From assembly GCA_044224925.1 (NCBI GenBank), contig JBGAJM010000001.1, positions 620,001 through 684,000 on the forward strand: a stretch of 64,000 nucleotides of DNA, written 5' to 3'. Source of the stretch: Kapaibacterium sp044224925 (lineage in GTDB: Bacteria > Bacteroidota > Ignavibacteria > Kapaibacteriales > Kapaibacteriaceae). How positions within the stretch are numbered: position 1 is the first letter of the stretch; each line of letters begins with the position of its first letter. The notes beneath the pieces are model-generated. The model worked only from the letters and a program-made list of their open reading frames with translations, had not been told where the DNA came from and searched no databases. Shown piece after piece: positions 18,047 through 26,777 of the stretch. The position numbers were made by a program, and so were the translations under genes.

Positions 18047-18666
18047 ACAGATGGTCCTCGATACAGGTCGTGCTCCTCGATGTAGTCGCGCACGGCCTTG
18101 ACCGTGAGGTAGTTGATCGTGCGGTGATCGCGCACACGTTTCCGGATCTCGGTGGAGGAGATCTCCAACAGTGGTGCATTCACCCAAATGGGCATGCGTC
18201 CGTCCACCGTAAGATTCTCCGTGAGTCTCCACTCCTGTTCAGGGGTAAGGAGGAAAGGCCGTCGAACGATGCAGAGTGTGCATGCACGCAGAATGCTCTG
18301 CCAGTCTTTCCATCGCACGAACTCAATGGCCTGATCGCTGCCGATCAGCAAGAAGAGCTGCGCACCTCGATGGAGCGTTTGAAAATGTTCGATGGTGTCG
18401 ATGGTGTACGAGACACCACCACGTGAGATCTCTGCATCCGAAACACGGAACGACGTGTTTTGGACGGCAGCAGCATGGACCATGGCCATGCGTTGTTCCG
18501 GAGTAGCGCTTGGGGTCGGGTCGCCGCTCTTGAAGGGTGATTGAAAGGCTGGAACGAAATAGCATGCGTCGAGCGATTGCTGCTCGACGAACCTGTCCGC
18601 AATGATCAAGTGCGCGATATGGATCGGATTGAAGCTCCCGCCGATGATGCCAATGCGTTGTTCCAC
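18043..18666 (-). CDS. nadD: Nicotinate-nucleotide adenylyltransferase
   Basis: 207 residues from a GTG start. GIIGGSFNPIHIAH (residues 6-19) is the nucleotidyltransferase HxGH-like motif, and the C-terminal LEISSTEIRKRVRD contains the ISSTEIR signature of NadD. It adenylates nicotinate mononucleotide to deamido-NAD, a cytosolic step of NAD biosynthesis. GTG at 18666 gives the family-typical short N-terminus with GGGA upstream; TTG at 18681 would add five residues and overlap the upstream gene more. It is co-transcribed with nuoF upstream, so both genes concern NAD(H), though this link may be coincidental. Confidence 0.93.
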   Translation of the reverse strand: MEQRIGIIGGSFNPIHIAHLIIADRFVEQQSLDACYFVPAFQSPFKSGDPTPSATPEQRMAMVHAAAVQNTSFRVSDAEISRGGVSYTIDTIEHFQTLHRGAQLFLLIGSDQAIEFVRWKDWQSILRACTLCIVRRPFLLTPEQEWRLTENLTVDGRMPIWVNAPLLEISSTEIRKRVRDHRTINYLTVKAVRDYIEEHDLYRGPSV

Positions 18667-18667
18667 A

Positions 18668-19189
18668 TCATTCCCAATCAAGGGTGCATTCGATCACGGT
18701 CGATCCGTCAACACTGGTCAGTCGAAGGGTCGAAGGAAGCGGACCCGACGACACGTAGTCCGAGATGCGAAACGGTCCGATCACTCCAAGGATGATCGGT
18801 GCCACTTTCCGCTGAGCGTCTTCGAGAAACAACTCAAAGACAAGTTGCTTTCCAAGATCACCGATAGTGAGATCATCGATACGCGTCCACTTGCGTGGCA
18901 CGCTTGCGATGTCGTTCGAAGGAGAGTAGCCCTGTTCCGGTGTAACGGTGTAGATGATCCTTGAGTTCGAGTCGACAAGTCTCCACAAACCGAACCAGCG
19001 TACATCTTGCGATGTGATGCGCGGATCATCGAGTTGTGCGGGTCGTGCCACTTTCACGAGATCCACGGCCGTGATGTCCACATTTGTGGGACCAACGTGG
19101 ATCGTGTCGCGCACGGTCGTATCGGCGATCATGGCCGATGCCACCATGGGCAGGACTGCAAGGACCATGGTCGCAAGGAACTTCTTCAT
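18668..19189 (-). CDS. Exported protein of unknown function
   Basis: 173 residues with a clean signal peptide (KKFLATMVLAVLPMVASA) and a likely beta-rich mature part. VRWFGLWRLVDSNSRIIYTV and the C-terminal LRLTSVDGSTVIECTLDWE suggest a compact beta-sandwich. There is no lipobox and no family I recognise. It starts four bases after the nuoF stop and its own stop touches the nadD start region, so it belongs to the same operon. The protein could be periplasmic or secreted. Confidence 0.72.
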   Translation of the reverse strand: MKKFLATMVLAVLPMVASAMIADTTVRDTIHVGPTNVDITAVDLVKVARPAQLDDPRITSQDVRWFGLWRLVDSNSRIIYTVTPEQGYSPSNDIASVPRKWTRIDDLTIGDLGKQLVFELFLEDAQRKVAPIILGVIGPFRISDYVSSGPLPSTLRLTSVDGSTVIECTLDWE

Positions 19190-19192
19190 GTG

Positions 19193-20521
19193 TCAGTACG
19201 AGCGCGTCAGCGTGTCTGCCGTAGCTCGCCGACCATGGACCACGTTCAACGAAATGTAATTGCGCTGTGGTTTGCAACGTGCTTCGAACTCTTCGCGGAA
19301 CTTCAGAATGAAGCCACGAACAGGCCATGCGGCCGCGTCGCCAAGAGCGCAAATGGTATTGCCTTCGATGTTCGAAGCAACATTCAAGAGCAGGTCGATA
19401 TCCGACGACGTTGCATCACCATGCTCGATGCGATGCAGGACCTTCTCCATCCATCCGCACCCTTCACGACATGGCGTGCACTGTCCGCACGATTCATGAT
19501 GATAGAAGCGGGCGATACGAAGGGTGACCTTGACGATGTCCGTGTCCTCGTCCATCACCATGATGCCGGCCGTACCGATATGCGTGCCCAGGACCTTAAG
19601 GGATTCCTCGTCCATGCGTACGCCTTCGATCTCGTCTCCGCGCAATGGCGGCATCGACGAGCCGCCTGGGATGACGGCCTTGACCTTCTTGTTGCCAGGG
19701 ACACCACCGCAGACATTGTGGATGATGTCGGTGAGCAACGCGCCTGTGGGCAGCTCGTACACACCTGGCTTGTTCACATGTCCCGACACACCGTAGAGGA
19801 TCGTTCCGGCATGTCCCTGCGCGCCGATCTTGCTGTAGGCATCGGCGCCCATGGTCAGGATAGCGGGAACAGTTGCAATGGTCTCGACATTATTGATCGT
19901 TGTTGGCATTCCCCAAAGGCCCTTGTTGGCCGGGAATGGCGGCTTGAAACGAGGATAGGCCCGATCGCCTTCGAGCGAATTCATGAGCGACGTCTCTTCA
20001 CCGCAGATATAGGCACCGGCACCCTTGTGGACCACGATGTCGATCGTGTAATCGCCACCAAAGGTCTGCTTCATGCGCTCGCCCACGTAGCCCTTGTCGT
20101 AGGCTTCGCGGACGGCATCCTCCATCATGTTCACCCACTTGTGATACTCACCACGGATGTAGATGAAGGCCTGCTTCACACCCATCGCATATCCTGCGAT
20201 CAGGATACCCTCGATCAGTTGATGGGGGTTGGATTCGAAGATCTGGCGGTCCTTGAATGAACCGGGCTCGGACTCATCACCATTGATGGCCAAGTACTTT
20301 GGCTTGTCGTTGCCCTTCGGCATGAAGCTCCACTTCAGTCCTGTTGGGAAGCAAGCGCCACCGCGACCGCGAAGGCCGGAGCGCTTCACTTCGTCGATGA
20401 CCTGATCCGGCGTCATCGACAGTGCCTTGCGATAGGCAGCATATCCGCCATTGGCCAGATACGTGTCGATCCGATGGAGGTTGGGGATCTGCGGGAGGAC
20501 GATGTGTGGAGCTGTGTACAT
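19193..20521 (-). CDS. nuoF: NADH-quinone oxidoreductase subunit F
   Basis: 442 residues. GLRGRGGACFPTGLKW (about 47-62) is the NADH/FMN site motif, GAGAYICGEETSL (about 167-179) the second nucleotide-binding element, and ESCGQCTPCREG (about 345-356) with a later Cys supplies the 4Fe-4S N3 cluster. The protein is the NADH-oxidising subunit of complex I; related HoxF or HydB subunits share these motifs, but the length and lack of fused N-terminal thioredoxin-like domain fit NuoF. The ATG at 20521 is chosen over an upstream in-frame TTG. No other nuo gene is in the window. A TATATTTG box at 20552-20559 probably drives the minus-strand run that starts here. Confidence 0.93.
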   Translation of the reverse strand: MYTAPHIVLPQIPNLHRIDTYLANGGYAAYRKALSMTPDQVIDEVKRSGLRGRGGACFPTGLKWSFMPKGNDKPKYLAINGDESEPGSFKDRQIFESNPHQLIEGILIAGYAMGVKQAFIYIRGEYHKWVNMMEDAVREAYDKGYVGERMKQTFGGDYTIDIVVHKGAGAYICGEETSLMNSLEGDRAYPRFKPPFPANKGLWGMPTTINNVETIATVPAILTMGADAYSKIGAQGHAGTILYGVSGHVNKPGVYELPTGALLTDIIHNVCGGVPGNKKVKAVIPGGSSMPPLRGDEIEGVRMDEESLKVLGTHIGTAGIMVMDEDTDIVKVTLRIARFYHHESCGQCTPCREGCGWMEKVLHRIEHGDATSSDIDLLLNVASNIEGNTICALGDAAAWPVRGFILKFREEFEARCKPQRNYISLNVVHGRRATADTLTRSY

Positions 20522-20551
20522 GGCGATGTGGTACCCGTGAACGTAGTGTGG

Positions 20552-20559
20552 CAAATATA
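20552..20559 (-). promoter_or_regulatory. -7 box TATATTTG upstream of nuoF
   Basis: TATATTTG on the minus strand, matching TAnnTTTG, 30 bases upstream of the nuoF ATG and within the 65-base gap after the preceding gene. No TTTG at the usual 19-21 base distance; the nearest is 30 bases away. Confidence 0.5.
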
Positions 20560-20586
20560 AGAATCTACGCCCTGCTCCTTGCTGCC

Positions 20587-21801
20587 TTACAAAGTCTCTT
20601 CCCGATCGTAGGTGCTTTCGACCATTTCCCGAATGGCCATGTCGAGGTCGTTGACCGTTTGCATGAGCTTATCGACCACTTCGGCGTTCGTCGGGTCGGC
20701 CGGTTCTGCCGTGTTATAGAGCCGCAACAACCCGATGATGTTCGTGAGCGGACCTCGCACGTCGTGCGAGCTGAAGCGAGCGATCTCGCGCAGCGTCGTG
20801 ATCTTTTCTTCCAGGCGCTGTCGCGCTGCCTTGAGGGAGTCGATGTCCTGCATCACGCCGATCAGACGGATGGGTTCACCGGCGTCGTCATATTGGACGA
20901 GAGCCCGGTCGCTCACCCAGTGCCATGTCCCGTCCGCAGCGGCAAAGCGGTATTCGATGGTAAAGAGCGGCGCTCGTTCTTCTATCGTACGTTCAAGGGT
21001 GCGGTGTACCATCTCGCGCTCATCTTGATGCACACGGTCGATCCACCACGTGCCGCTGGTTTGAAGTTCGGTATACCCATAGTTGGTGCGCAGCACCGAA
21101 CTCCATTGGACCACATCTGACTCTCTCGTCCACTCCCATACGATGTCGCTCACAGCATTCATGAGGGTTTCGTAGCGGTGCGCGGAAGCGTTGAGTTCCT
21201 GTTCGTGACGAACGCGTGCCCCAATGTCCTGCGCATAGATCGCGGCACCGACCACTTCGTCGTTCACTACCACGGGCGTGAAGCTGAACGCAGCATGATA
21301 CTTGGAACCGGTTCGCGGATCGATGCCACTATGCTCGATGGCGAATCGCTCACCTCGAAGGACGCGAGTATAATGTGCGCGAAACTGCTCGTTCGATGTC
21401 GGACCGAATGCTGTGAGGATGGCGGACTGTCCGGGTTCGAAGGGCATTCCGTTGGAATGCTCCATCAGCTGCTGAAATGCGACGTTCGCTGTCACGACCC
21501 GCATTTCGGTGTCGATGCTCCAGATCGGATTCGTCGTGTTGTTGATCAGGGCAGACACGTTCGTGAGCACTTCGCCGAGCTTCTCCGTACTCGCACGAAG
21601 GCGCGCAGCGCTGCTTCTCATCACAAGGTTGACCGTGATCGTGGCGATGACGACCAGGAAAATGTCGACGAGAAATTCGATCGCCGGCCACGCTGAAAGG
21701 AGAGCGTGCATGGACAGGGCGAGAACCATGTTCGCGGCAAAGAACCCGGCCACGATCCAATACCGTTTTGCCGTTCCCTGCCACAGGAGGAGTGTCTTCA
21801 A
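20587..21801 (-). CDS. Membrane PAS-PAS sensor with histidine phosphoacceptor box but no ATPase domain
   Basis: 404 residues from a TTG start placed directly after the upstream TAG. Two membrane segments occupy about residues 14-62, followed by a PAS domain (about 80-200), a second PAS/PAC domain (about 205-325, with FTIEYRFAAADGTWHWVSDR) and a DHp-like helix containing FSSHDVRGPLTNIIGLL, with the candidate phosphoacceptor His at about 351. The protein ends about 50 residues later. There are no N, G1 or G2 boxes of a HATPase_c domain and only 65 bases remain before nuoF, so this is a sensor lacking its own kinase core. It pairs with the adjacent receiver gene. It may relay phosphate from another kinase or act as a regulatory pseudokinase; this is inference. 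Confidence 0.8.
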   Translation of the reverse strand: MKTLLLWQGTAKRYWIVAGFFAANMVLALSMHALLSAWPAIEFLVDIFLVVIATITVNLVMRSSAARLRASTEKLGEVLTNVSALINNTTNPIWSIDTEMRVVTANVAFQQLMEHSNGMPFEPGQSAILTAFGPTSNEQFRAHYTRVLRGERFAIEHSGIDPRTGSKYHAAFSFTPVVVNDEVVGAAIYAQDIGARVRHEQELNASAHRYETLMNAVSDIVWEWTRESDVVQWSSVLRTNYGYTELQTSGTWWIDRVHQDEREMVHRTLERTIEERAPLFTIEYRFAAADGTWHWVSDRALVQYDDAGEPIRLIGVMQDIDSLKAARQRLEEKITTLREIARFSSHDVRGPLTNIIGLLRLYNTAEPADPTNAEVVDKLMQTVNDLDMAIREMVESTYDREETL

Positions 21802-22223
21802 CTATGCCTTCGCTAGGTGCAAGAGCTCAGAGATCTTTTCTGCCGTGAGTGGTTTTTCGATGTAGTCCGCAACATGCTTGTAGGTACGTGAACGTTCAGA
21901 TCGCGATCGTCGACCGAAGAGCTGACCATGTAGATGACGATGTCCTTCGTGAGCAAACGTTGCAACCGCTCGAACTCATCCAGGAATTGCCATCCGTTCA
22001 TCAATGGCATGTTGATATCAAGAAAGACGAGATCAGGTAACATCGACGGTGTGGCAGCATGCTCGAGGAAGTAGAGCATTGCCTCGCGGCCGTTCGCGAA
22101 CGTTACGACGTTGGCATCGATCCCACTCACGCGAATGGTCTTCGCCATGACGAAGCGATTGATCTCGTCGTCGTCGATCAAACAGATCGTTGTCGTTGTA
22201 GGGGCTGTAGGAGTACGGGACAT
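21802..22223 (-). pseudogene. Response-regulator receiver domain, frameshifted near its C-terminus
   Basis: The ATG at 22223 opens a CheY-like receiver: acidic pocket in CLIDDDEINRF, phosphoacceptor Asp in LVFLDINMPLMNGWQF and switch Ser in YMVSSSVDDRD. After that the frame degenerates and stops at 21813. In the +1 frame the normal ending is intact: RSERSRTYKHVADYIEKPLT, then EKISELLHLAKA and a TAG at 21804-21802, restoring the conserved Lys-Pro. That TAG abuts the start of the sensor gene. One base appears to be missing around 21885-21906; restoring it gives 140 residues. It is either a real inactivating mutation, a programmed shift or a sequencing error. A 40-base inverted repeat lies upstream. 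Confidence 0.85.
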
Positions 22224-22256
22224 GATACAAAACTCAGCGTTGTTCGGGGTTTCATT

Positions 22257-22296
22257 ATTGCGTATAACTACCCTTTTTCATAGGGAGTTACGCAAT
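22257..22296 (-). repeat. Imperfect inverted repeat upstream of the receiver gene
   Basis: Left arm ATTGCGTATAACTACCCT (22257-22274) and right arm AGGGAGTTACGCAAT (22282-22296) pair with three unpaired bases on the left arm and a short T-rich loop. It lies in the 81-base gap between the thiolase stop and the receiver start. Transcribed leftwards it lacks a trailing T run, so an operator or 5' leader hairpin is as likely as a terminator. Confidence 0.5.
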
Positions 22297-22304
22297 CGAC
22301 CCGT

Positions 22305-23507
22305 TCAAACGCGTTCCACGACCACGCCAAGGCCCTGGCCTACCCCGATACAGAGCGCTGCGGCACCGTAGCGAGCCCCACGACGGACCATTTCTCGACT
22401 CAAATGCCCGAGGATCCGTGCCCCGCTCATTCCAAGCGGATGACCGATGGCGATCGCCCCACCATTCACATTCACACGATCGATGTCGAGACCCAGCTCA
22501 CGGACGCTAGCCAGACTTTGGGCGGCAAATGCCTCGTTGATCTCCACCAGGTCCAGATCGGCGACGGAGATCCCGGCCTTGGCACAGGCCATACGTATCG
22601 CGCCGACTGGGCCGATGCCCATGATGCGCGGATCGACACCCACCGCACCCGTCCCGATCACCCGCACGAGCGGCGTGCAACCATACGTCTTCACGGCCTG
22701 CTCACTCATCACCAACATGGCCGCCGCCCCATCGTTCAGTGACGATGAATTCCCTGCCGTCACCGTTCCACCTTTTCGGAAGGCAGGCTTGAGGGCGGCA
22801 AGGCGCTCAAGGGATGTGTCGCGGCGCGGACCTTCGTCGACGCTGACCACGAGCGGTTCCCCTTTCTTTGACGGAATGGTCACCGGCACGATCTCGTCGG
22901 CATACAGTCCAGCCTCCTGGGCTGCGACGGCGCGAATGTGTGACCGCATTCCGAACGCATCCTGATCCTCGCGCGAGATCTTCCATTGCTCCGCCACGTT
23001 CTCACCCGTTTCCCCCATTACCTCTAATGGAAAGAGGGTCTCCATCTTCGGATTCGGGAATCGCCATCCAAGGGCCGTATCGTAGGCCGTGAGATTTCCG
23101 AACATGGCCGCACCGCTTACATTCTTCGGCAACGCATACGGCGCACGACTCATGCTCTCCACGCCCCCTGCCACCATGATGTTGGCATCACCACTCCAGA
23201 CAGCTCGACTTGCCTGGATCACGGCCTCGAGTGACGAGGCACAGAGACGGTTCACCGTCACGCCGGGAACAGTGTTCGGATAGCCGGCCAGCAACAAGGA
23301 CATGCGAGCGATGTTTCGGTTGTCTTCACCCGCTTGATTGGCACAGCCAAGGATTACGTCGTCGATCGCCTCTGCAGGAATGCCGGTGCGTTCTACAAGG
23401 TTCGCAAGGATCATTGCCGCCATGTCGTCCGGACGGACGCTGCTCAGCACTCCTCCATATTTTCCAACGGGTGTACGGATCGGGTCGACGATATAGGCGT
23501 TGTTCAT
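22305..23507 (-). CDS. Acetyl-CoA C-acyltransferase (thiolase)
   Basis: 400 residues, the usual thiolase length. The acyl-accepting Cys is C89 in NRLCASSLEA, the GHPLG motif places His at about 356, and the second catalytic Cys is about 386 in CIGVGQG. NGGAIAIGHPLGMSGAR and ESMSRAPYALP are typical. The opening NNAYIVDPIRTPVGKYGG and overall pattern resemble PcaF/PaaJ-type beta-ketoadipyl-CoA thiolases, but a general fatty-acid or acetoacetyl-CoA thiolase is equally possible. The ATG at 23507 overlaps the valS stop (ATGA), an unusual pairing of translation and lipid metabolism in one transcript. Cytosolic. Confidence 0.9.
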   Translation of the reverse strand: MNNAYIVDPIRTPVGKYGGVLSSVRPDDMAAMILANLVERTGIPAEAIDDVILGCANQAGEDNRNIARMSLLLAGYPNTVPGVTVNRLCASSLEAVIQASRAVWSGDANIMVAGGVESMSRAPYALPKNVSGAAMFGNLTAYDTALGWRFPNPKMETLFPLEVMGETGENVAEQWKISREDQDAFGMRSHIRAVAAQEAGLYADEIVPVTIPSKKGEPLVVSVDEGPRRDTSLERLAALKPAFRKGGTVTAGNSSSLNDGAAAMLVMSEQAVKTYGCTPLVRVIGTGAVGVDPRIMGIGPVGAIRMACAKAGISVADLDLVEINEAFAAQSLASVRELGLDIDRVNVNGGAIAIGHPLGMSGARILGHLSREMVRRGARYGAAALCIGVGQGLGVVVERV

Positions 23508-26227
23508 TGCAGTGATGCCAGGTTGTTCTCGATCTTGGTGATGGTGGCGCTGAAGTCCACCAGTTTTTGTCGTTCATTCTCGATCACGTCGGGCTTCGCG
23601 CCACGCACGAAACCTTCGTTGCCGAGCTTTTTCTCGATGCTCATCACTTGCGTCTTCAACCGCATGAGCTCCTTCTCCAAACGTGCACGCTCCTTGGCAA
23701 AGTCGATCTTCCCCTCCATCAGGAGGAACATCTCAACACCGCGCACCACGTCGGCCACCGAGCCTGATGGCTTTGAGAGTCCGGTACCGATCACCAGGTC
23801 CTGCACGCGACAGAACGTGGTGATGATATTGCGTTGCTCTTCGAAGAACGACACGAGATCGGGCTGGGACGAGATGTGCAACGGAAGTCGTTCGCTTGGC
23901 GGGATGAGCATTTCGTTGCGTTGCCGACGTACGCTCTCCACAATGTGTTGCAGCAGATCGAACGTCGCCTCCGTGGCGGCATCGATATGCTCGGGCCGCG
24001 CGATCGGCGGCGCACTGCGATCGATCGTCTGCGTTTCGTCCATGCCGTAGATACCGTGCCAGAGCTCTTCGGTAAGGAAGGGCATCACGGGATGCAGCAT
24101 CTTCAACGTTCCTTCGAAGATCCCAAAGGCATAGTTCATGAGGCGGGTCCGATACGCGGCATCCTCGTTGTTCGCATACTGGACCTTGACCACTTCCACA
24201 TACCAGTCGCAGAAGTCGCGCCATACGAAGTCGTACAGCAGCTTGCCATAGTCCGTGATCTTGTAGTTCTCAAGTGCCTGCGTCACAGAGTTCAACGTGG
24301 TGTTGTATCGGGATCTGATCCATCGGTCCGCCGTCGTCAATTCGGATTCGTCCAGAACTGCCATCGCATCGACGCTCGCATCCGCTGCAATGTCGGCCTT
24401 CTTCATCTGCAGGAATCGCGCCGCATTCCAGATCTTGTTCGCGAAGTTGCGACCGATCTCCATCGTGGCGATGTCCTGCGTCTTCTCGTCCACCTCCATG
24501 CGCACGTCCTGTCCAAGCGGCGAGAGATAGATCATGGTGAATCGCACGGCATCGGCACCGTACTTCTGCACGATGTCCAATGGGTCCGGGGAATTACCGA
24601 GCGACTTGGACAACTTCCGCCCCTTGATGTCGCGAATGATCGATGTGAAATACACGGTCTTGAACGGGATCGTCTGCTTGTACTTCAACGTGGCCATGAT
24701 CATACGCGCCACCCAGAAGAAGATGATCTCGGGAGCGGTCACCAACAGGTTCGTTGGCAGGTAGAACGACATCAAGGCATTTGAAGCCGCCGTCGATGTT
24801 GGATCTTCATTCAATGGTCCACGCCAGCCCATGGTCGTCATTGGCCATAGCCACGACGAGAACCACGTGTCGAGCACGTCGGGATCCTGTCGCAATGCCT
24901 CGGTCTCCGAAACGCCCAGCTTCGTGCGTGCCTCGGCCTCGGACCTTGCCGCCGTGAACCTTCCATCTTCCGTGTAGTAGACGGGAATGCGATGTCCCCA
25001 CCACAGTTGCCGACTGATACACCAATCGCGGATGTTCGTCATCCAGTGCTCATAGACGCGCACCCAATGGTCGGGGAAGAAGGTGATCTCCCCGTCCAAC
25101 ACCACCTTCAAAGCCGGTGCAGCGAGCGGCTTCATGTTCACGAACCATTGATCGCTCAGATACGGTTCAACGACCTCGCCGCCACGTTCAGAGAATCCAA
25201 CGTTGTGCGTGTAATCCTCGATCGTCTCCATGAGTTCGGCGGCCTCAAGGGCGGCCACGACCTTCCGTCGTGCCACGAACCGGTCGAGCCCTGCAAACTC
25301 ACCGGCTAGATCGTTCAAGGTCGCGTCTGCATTGATGCACGACGGCATGGACAACCCATGGCGGATCCCGATCTCGAAGTCGTTCGGATCGTGCGCCGGA
25401 GTGACCTTCACGCAGCCTGTCCCGAACTCGGGATCGGCGTAGTCGTCGGCAATGATGGGAATGACCTGTCCACCGATAGGAACGATAACATTCTTTCCTA
25501 TCAAGTGCTTATAGCGTTCATCTGAAGGGTTTACGGCCACAGCCACATCGGCAAAGATCGTCTCGGGTCGAACCGTGGCCACAAGGAGAGCACCGTTTCC
25601 ATCTTCAAGTCGATACCGAAGCGTGTAGATTTGCTCCTTCACTTCGCGGAACAGCACTTCTTCGTCACTCAGGGCACTTTGCGCCACGGGTGACCAATTG
25701 ATGATGCGTTTTCCGCGGTAGATCAGGCCTTCGTCGAACAGCGTGATGAAGACGTCTCGAACGGCCTCGGAGGCACTTTCGTCCATGGTGAACAGCGTTC
25801 GGTCCCAATCGGGCGACACGCCCAGGGCGCGCATCTGCTTGAAGATGATGCCGCCATACTTCTCTTTCCAGGTCCAAACGCGATCGACGAACGCCTCTCG
25901 ACCCAGGTCGTACCGCGTCTTCCCTTCCTTGCGCAGCTCCTGCTCCACCTTCGTTTGCGTGGCGATCCCGGCATGGTCCAGCCCTGGGAACCAGCAGGCT
26001 TCATTGCCCAGCAAGCGATTCCACCGCGTATAGATGTCCTGGAGCGTGTTGTTCAGCACGTGACCGAAATGGAGGATGCCTGTCACGTTCGGTGGCGGCA
26101 TGAGCACTGAAAAGGGTTGGCGGGAGGGGTCAGGGTGGGAAGAAAAGTCCTTCAGACCTTCCCATTGGGCATACCAACGGTGTTCGGATTCGGTGGGGGT
26201 GTAGGCCTTCGGCAGTAGTTCACTCAT
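23504..26227 (-). CDS. valS: Valyl-tRNA synthetase
   Basis: 907 residues, full length for bacterial ValRS. The class I signatures are HFGH (in PPPNVTGILHFGHVLNNT, about residues 46-63) and KLSKS in GRKLSKSLGNSPDP. The editing-domain region and ISRQLWWGHRIPVYY are typical. The C-terminal tail (LEKELMRLKTQVMSIEKKL) is the ValRS coiled-coil arm. The enzyme charges tRNA-Val in the cytosol. It starts at the ATG at 26227; a TAAGTTTG box at 26269-26276 on the minus strand is a good promoter candidate about 40 bases upstream. The thiolase gene follows with ATGA coupling. Confidence 0.97.
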   Translation of the reverse strand: MSELLPKAYTPTESEHRWYAQWEGLKDFSSHPDPSRQPFSVLMPPPNVTGILHFGHVLNNTLQDIYTRWNRLLGNEACWFPGLDHAGIATQTKVEQELRKEGKTRYDLGREAFVDRVWTWKEKYGGIIFKQMRALGVSPDWDRTLFTMDESASEAVRDVFITLFDEGLIYRGKRIINWSPVAQSALSDEEVLFREVKEQIYTLRYRLEDGNGALLVATVRPETIFADVAVAVNPSDERYKHLIGKNVIVPIGGQVIPIIADDYADPEFGTGCVKVTPAHDPNDFEIGIRHGLSMPSCINADATLNDLAGEFAGLDRFVARRKVVAALEAAELMETIEDYTHNVGFSERGGEVVEPYLSDQWFVNMKPLAAPALKVVLDGEITFFPDHWVRVYEHWMTNIRDWCISRQLWWGHRIPVYYTEDGRFTAARSEAEARTKLGVSETEALRQDPDVLDTWFSSWLWPMTTMGWRGPLNEDPTSTAASNALMSFYLPTNLLVTAPEIIFFWVARMIMATLKYKQTIPFKTVYFTSIIRDIKGRKLSKSLGNSPDPLDIVQKYGADAVRFTMIYLSPLGQDVRMEVDEKTQDIATMEIGRNFANKIWNAARFLQMKKADIAADASVDAMAVLDESELTTADRWIRSRYNTTLNSVTQALENYKITDYGKLLYDFVWRDFCDWYVEVVKVQYANNEDAAYRTRLMNYAFGIFEGTLKMLHPVMPFLTEELWHGIYGMDETQTIDRSAPPIARPEHIDAATEATFDLLQHIVESVRRQRNEMLIPPSERLPLHISSQPDLVSFFEEQRNIITTFCRVQDLVIGTGLSKPSGSVADVVRGVEMFLLMEGKIDFAKERARLEKELMRLKTQVMSIEKKLGNEGFVRGAKPDVIENERQKLVDFSATITKIENNLASLQ

Positions 26228-26268
26228 GGGCGTTGTTGTTCAAGTATCCAGTAAACATGGTTCTTGTG

Positions 26269-26276
26269 CAAACTTA
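26269..26276 (-). promoter_or_regulatory. -7 box TAAGTTTG upstream of valS
   Basis: TAAGTTTG on the minus strand matches TAnnTTTG and lies 41 bases before the valS ATG in a 145-base divergent intergenic region. No -33 TTTG is present at standard spacing. Confidence 0.45.
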
Positions 26277-26304
26277 CCAAGCCCGACCGAAGGGCCGCGA
26301 ATGT

Positions 26305-26312
26305 TATATTTG
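26305..26312 (+). promoter_or_regulatory. -7 box TATATTTG upstream of the coiled-coil lipoprotein gene
   Basis: TATATTTG on the plus strand in the same divergent region, about 60 bases before the lipoprotein start. It matches TAnnTTTG; no clear -33 element. Confidence 0.45.
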
Positions 26313-26372
26313 GAACCGTATGAACGATACCGAAGTAAAAGGCCTCGTTCATATTTGAGGAAGGAAAGAAAT

Positions 26373-26747
26373 ATGGCTGTTGAATCACAAGGAGGGTATA
26401 TGCGGTTTCCTAACGTTCGCATTGGGACAGTAGCGAGCATGGCGCTTGGCGCGATGTTGGTCCTGTCTTCATGCACATGTAAGATCAAGGACGAACAACT
26501 GTCCATGATCAAGACATTGCGCGCCAGTGACAAGCAGCTGAATGCTGACATCACAAAGGCCGAAGGGGACAAGAGTCGGATCGCCAACGAACTGAGCTCT
26601 CGCGAAGGCGAAGTTCGTCGTTGCAACGAGAAGAAGGCATTCGTTCAGGACAAGCTTAGTGTATGGCCAAACGCATGGGGCGATTGGGATCCCAATGCCG
26701 TTCCGCCTGCTCCGGTAGTACCGGCGCCGACTAAGAAGAAGAAGTAA
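26373..26747 (+). CDS. Coiled-coil lipoprotein, function unknown
   Basis: 124 residues. The ATG at 26373 has GAGGAAGG eight bases upstream; a second ATG at 26400 with AAGGAGG only four bases away would give a more standard signal peptide. The sequence SMALGAMLVLSSC ends in a lipobox (LSSC). The mature part is a heptad-rich helix (KQLNADITKAEGDKSRIANE) with a Cys in EVRRCNEK, then a Pro/Ala/Lys-rich tail (PPAPVVPAPTKKKK). The helix resembles part of the next gene's coiled coil, sharing ADI-x-K-x-E and an RCN triplet, so the two may be partners. Probably outer-membrane anchored and cell-wall facing. Confidence 0.75.
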   Translation: MAVESQGGYMRFPNVRIGTVASMALGAMLVLSSCTCKIKDEQLSMIKTLRASDKQLNADITKAEGDKSRIANELSSREGEVRRCNEKKAFVQDKLSVWPNAWGDWDPNAVPPAPVVPAPTKKKK

Positions 26748-26777
26748 CACGATCGCCAACAACTCGAGAAACGAACA

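Noticed and set aside
19007..20260. 417-codon plus-strand open frame
   Set aside because: Antisense to nuoF and its neighbour; Asp/His/Arg-rich shadow sequence with no signal or motif.
22257..22296. Terminator for the thiolase gene
   Set aside because: On the minus strand the hairpin is not followed by a T run and it lies after the stop codon by only nine bases; it is listed as an inverted repeat instead.
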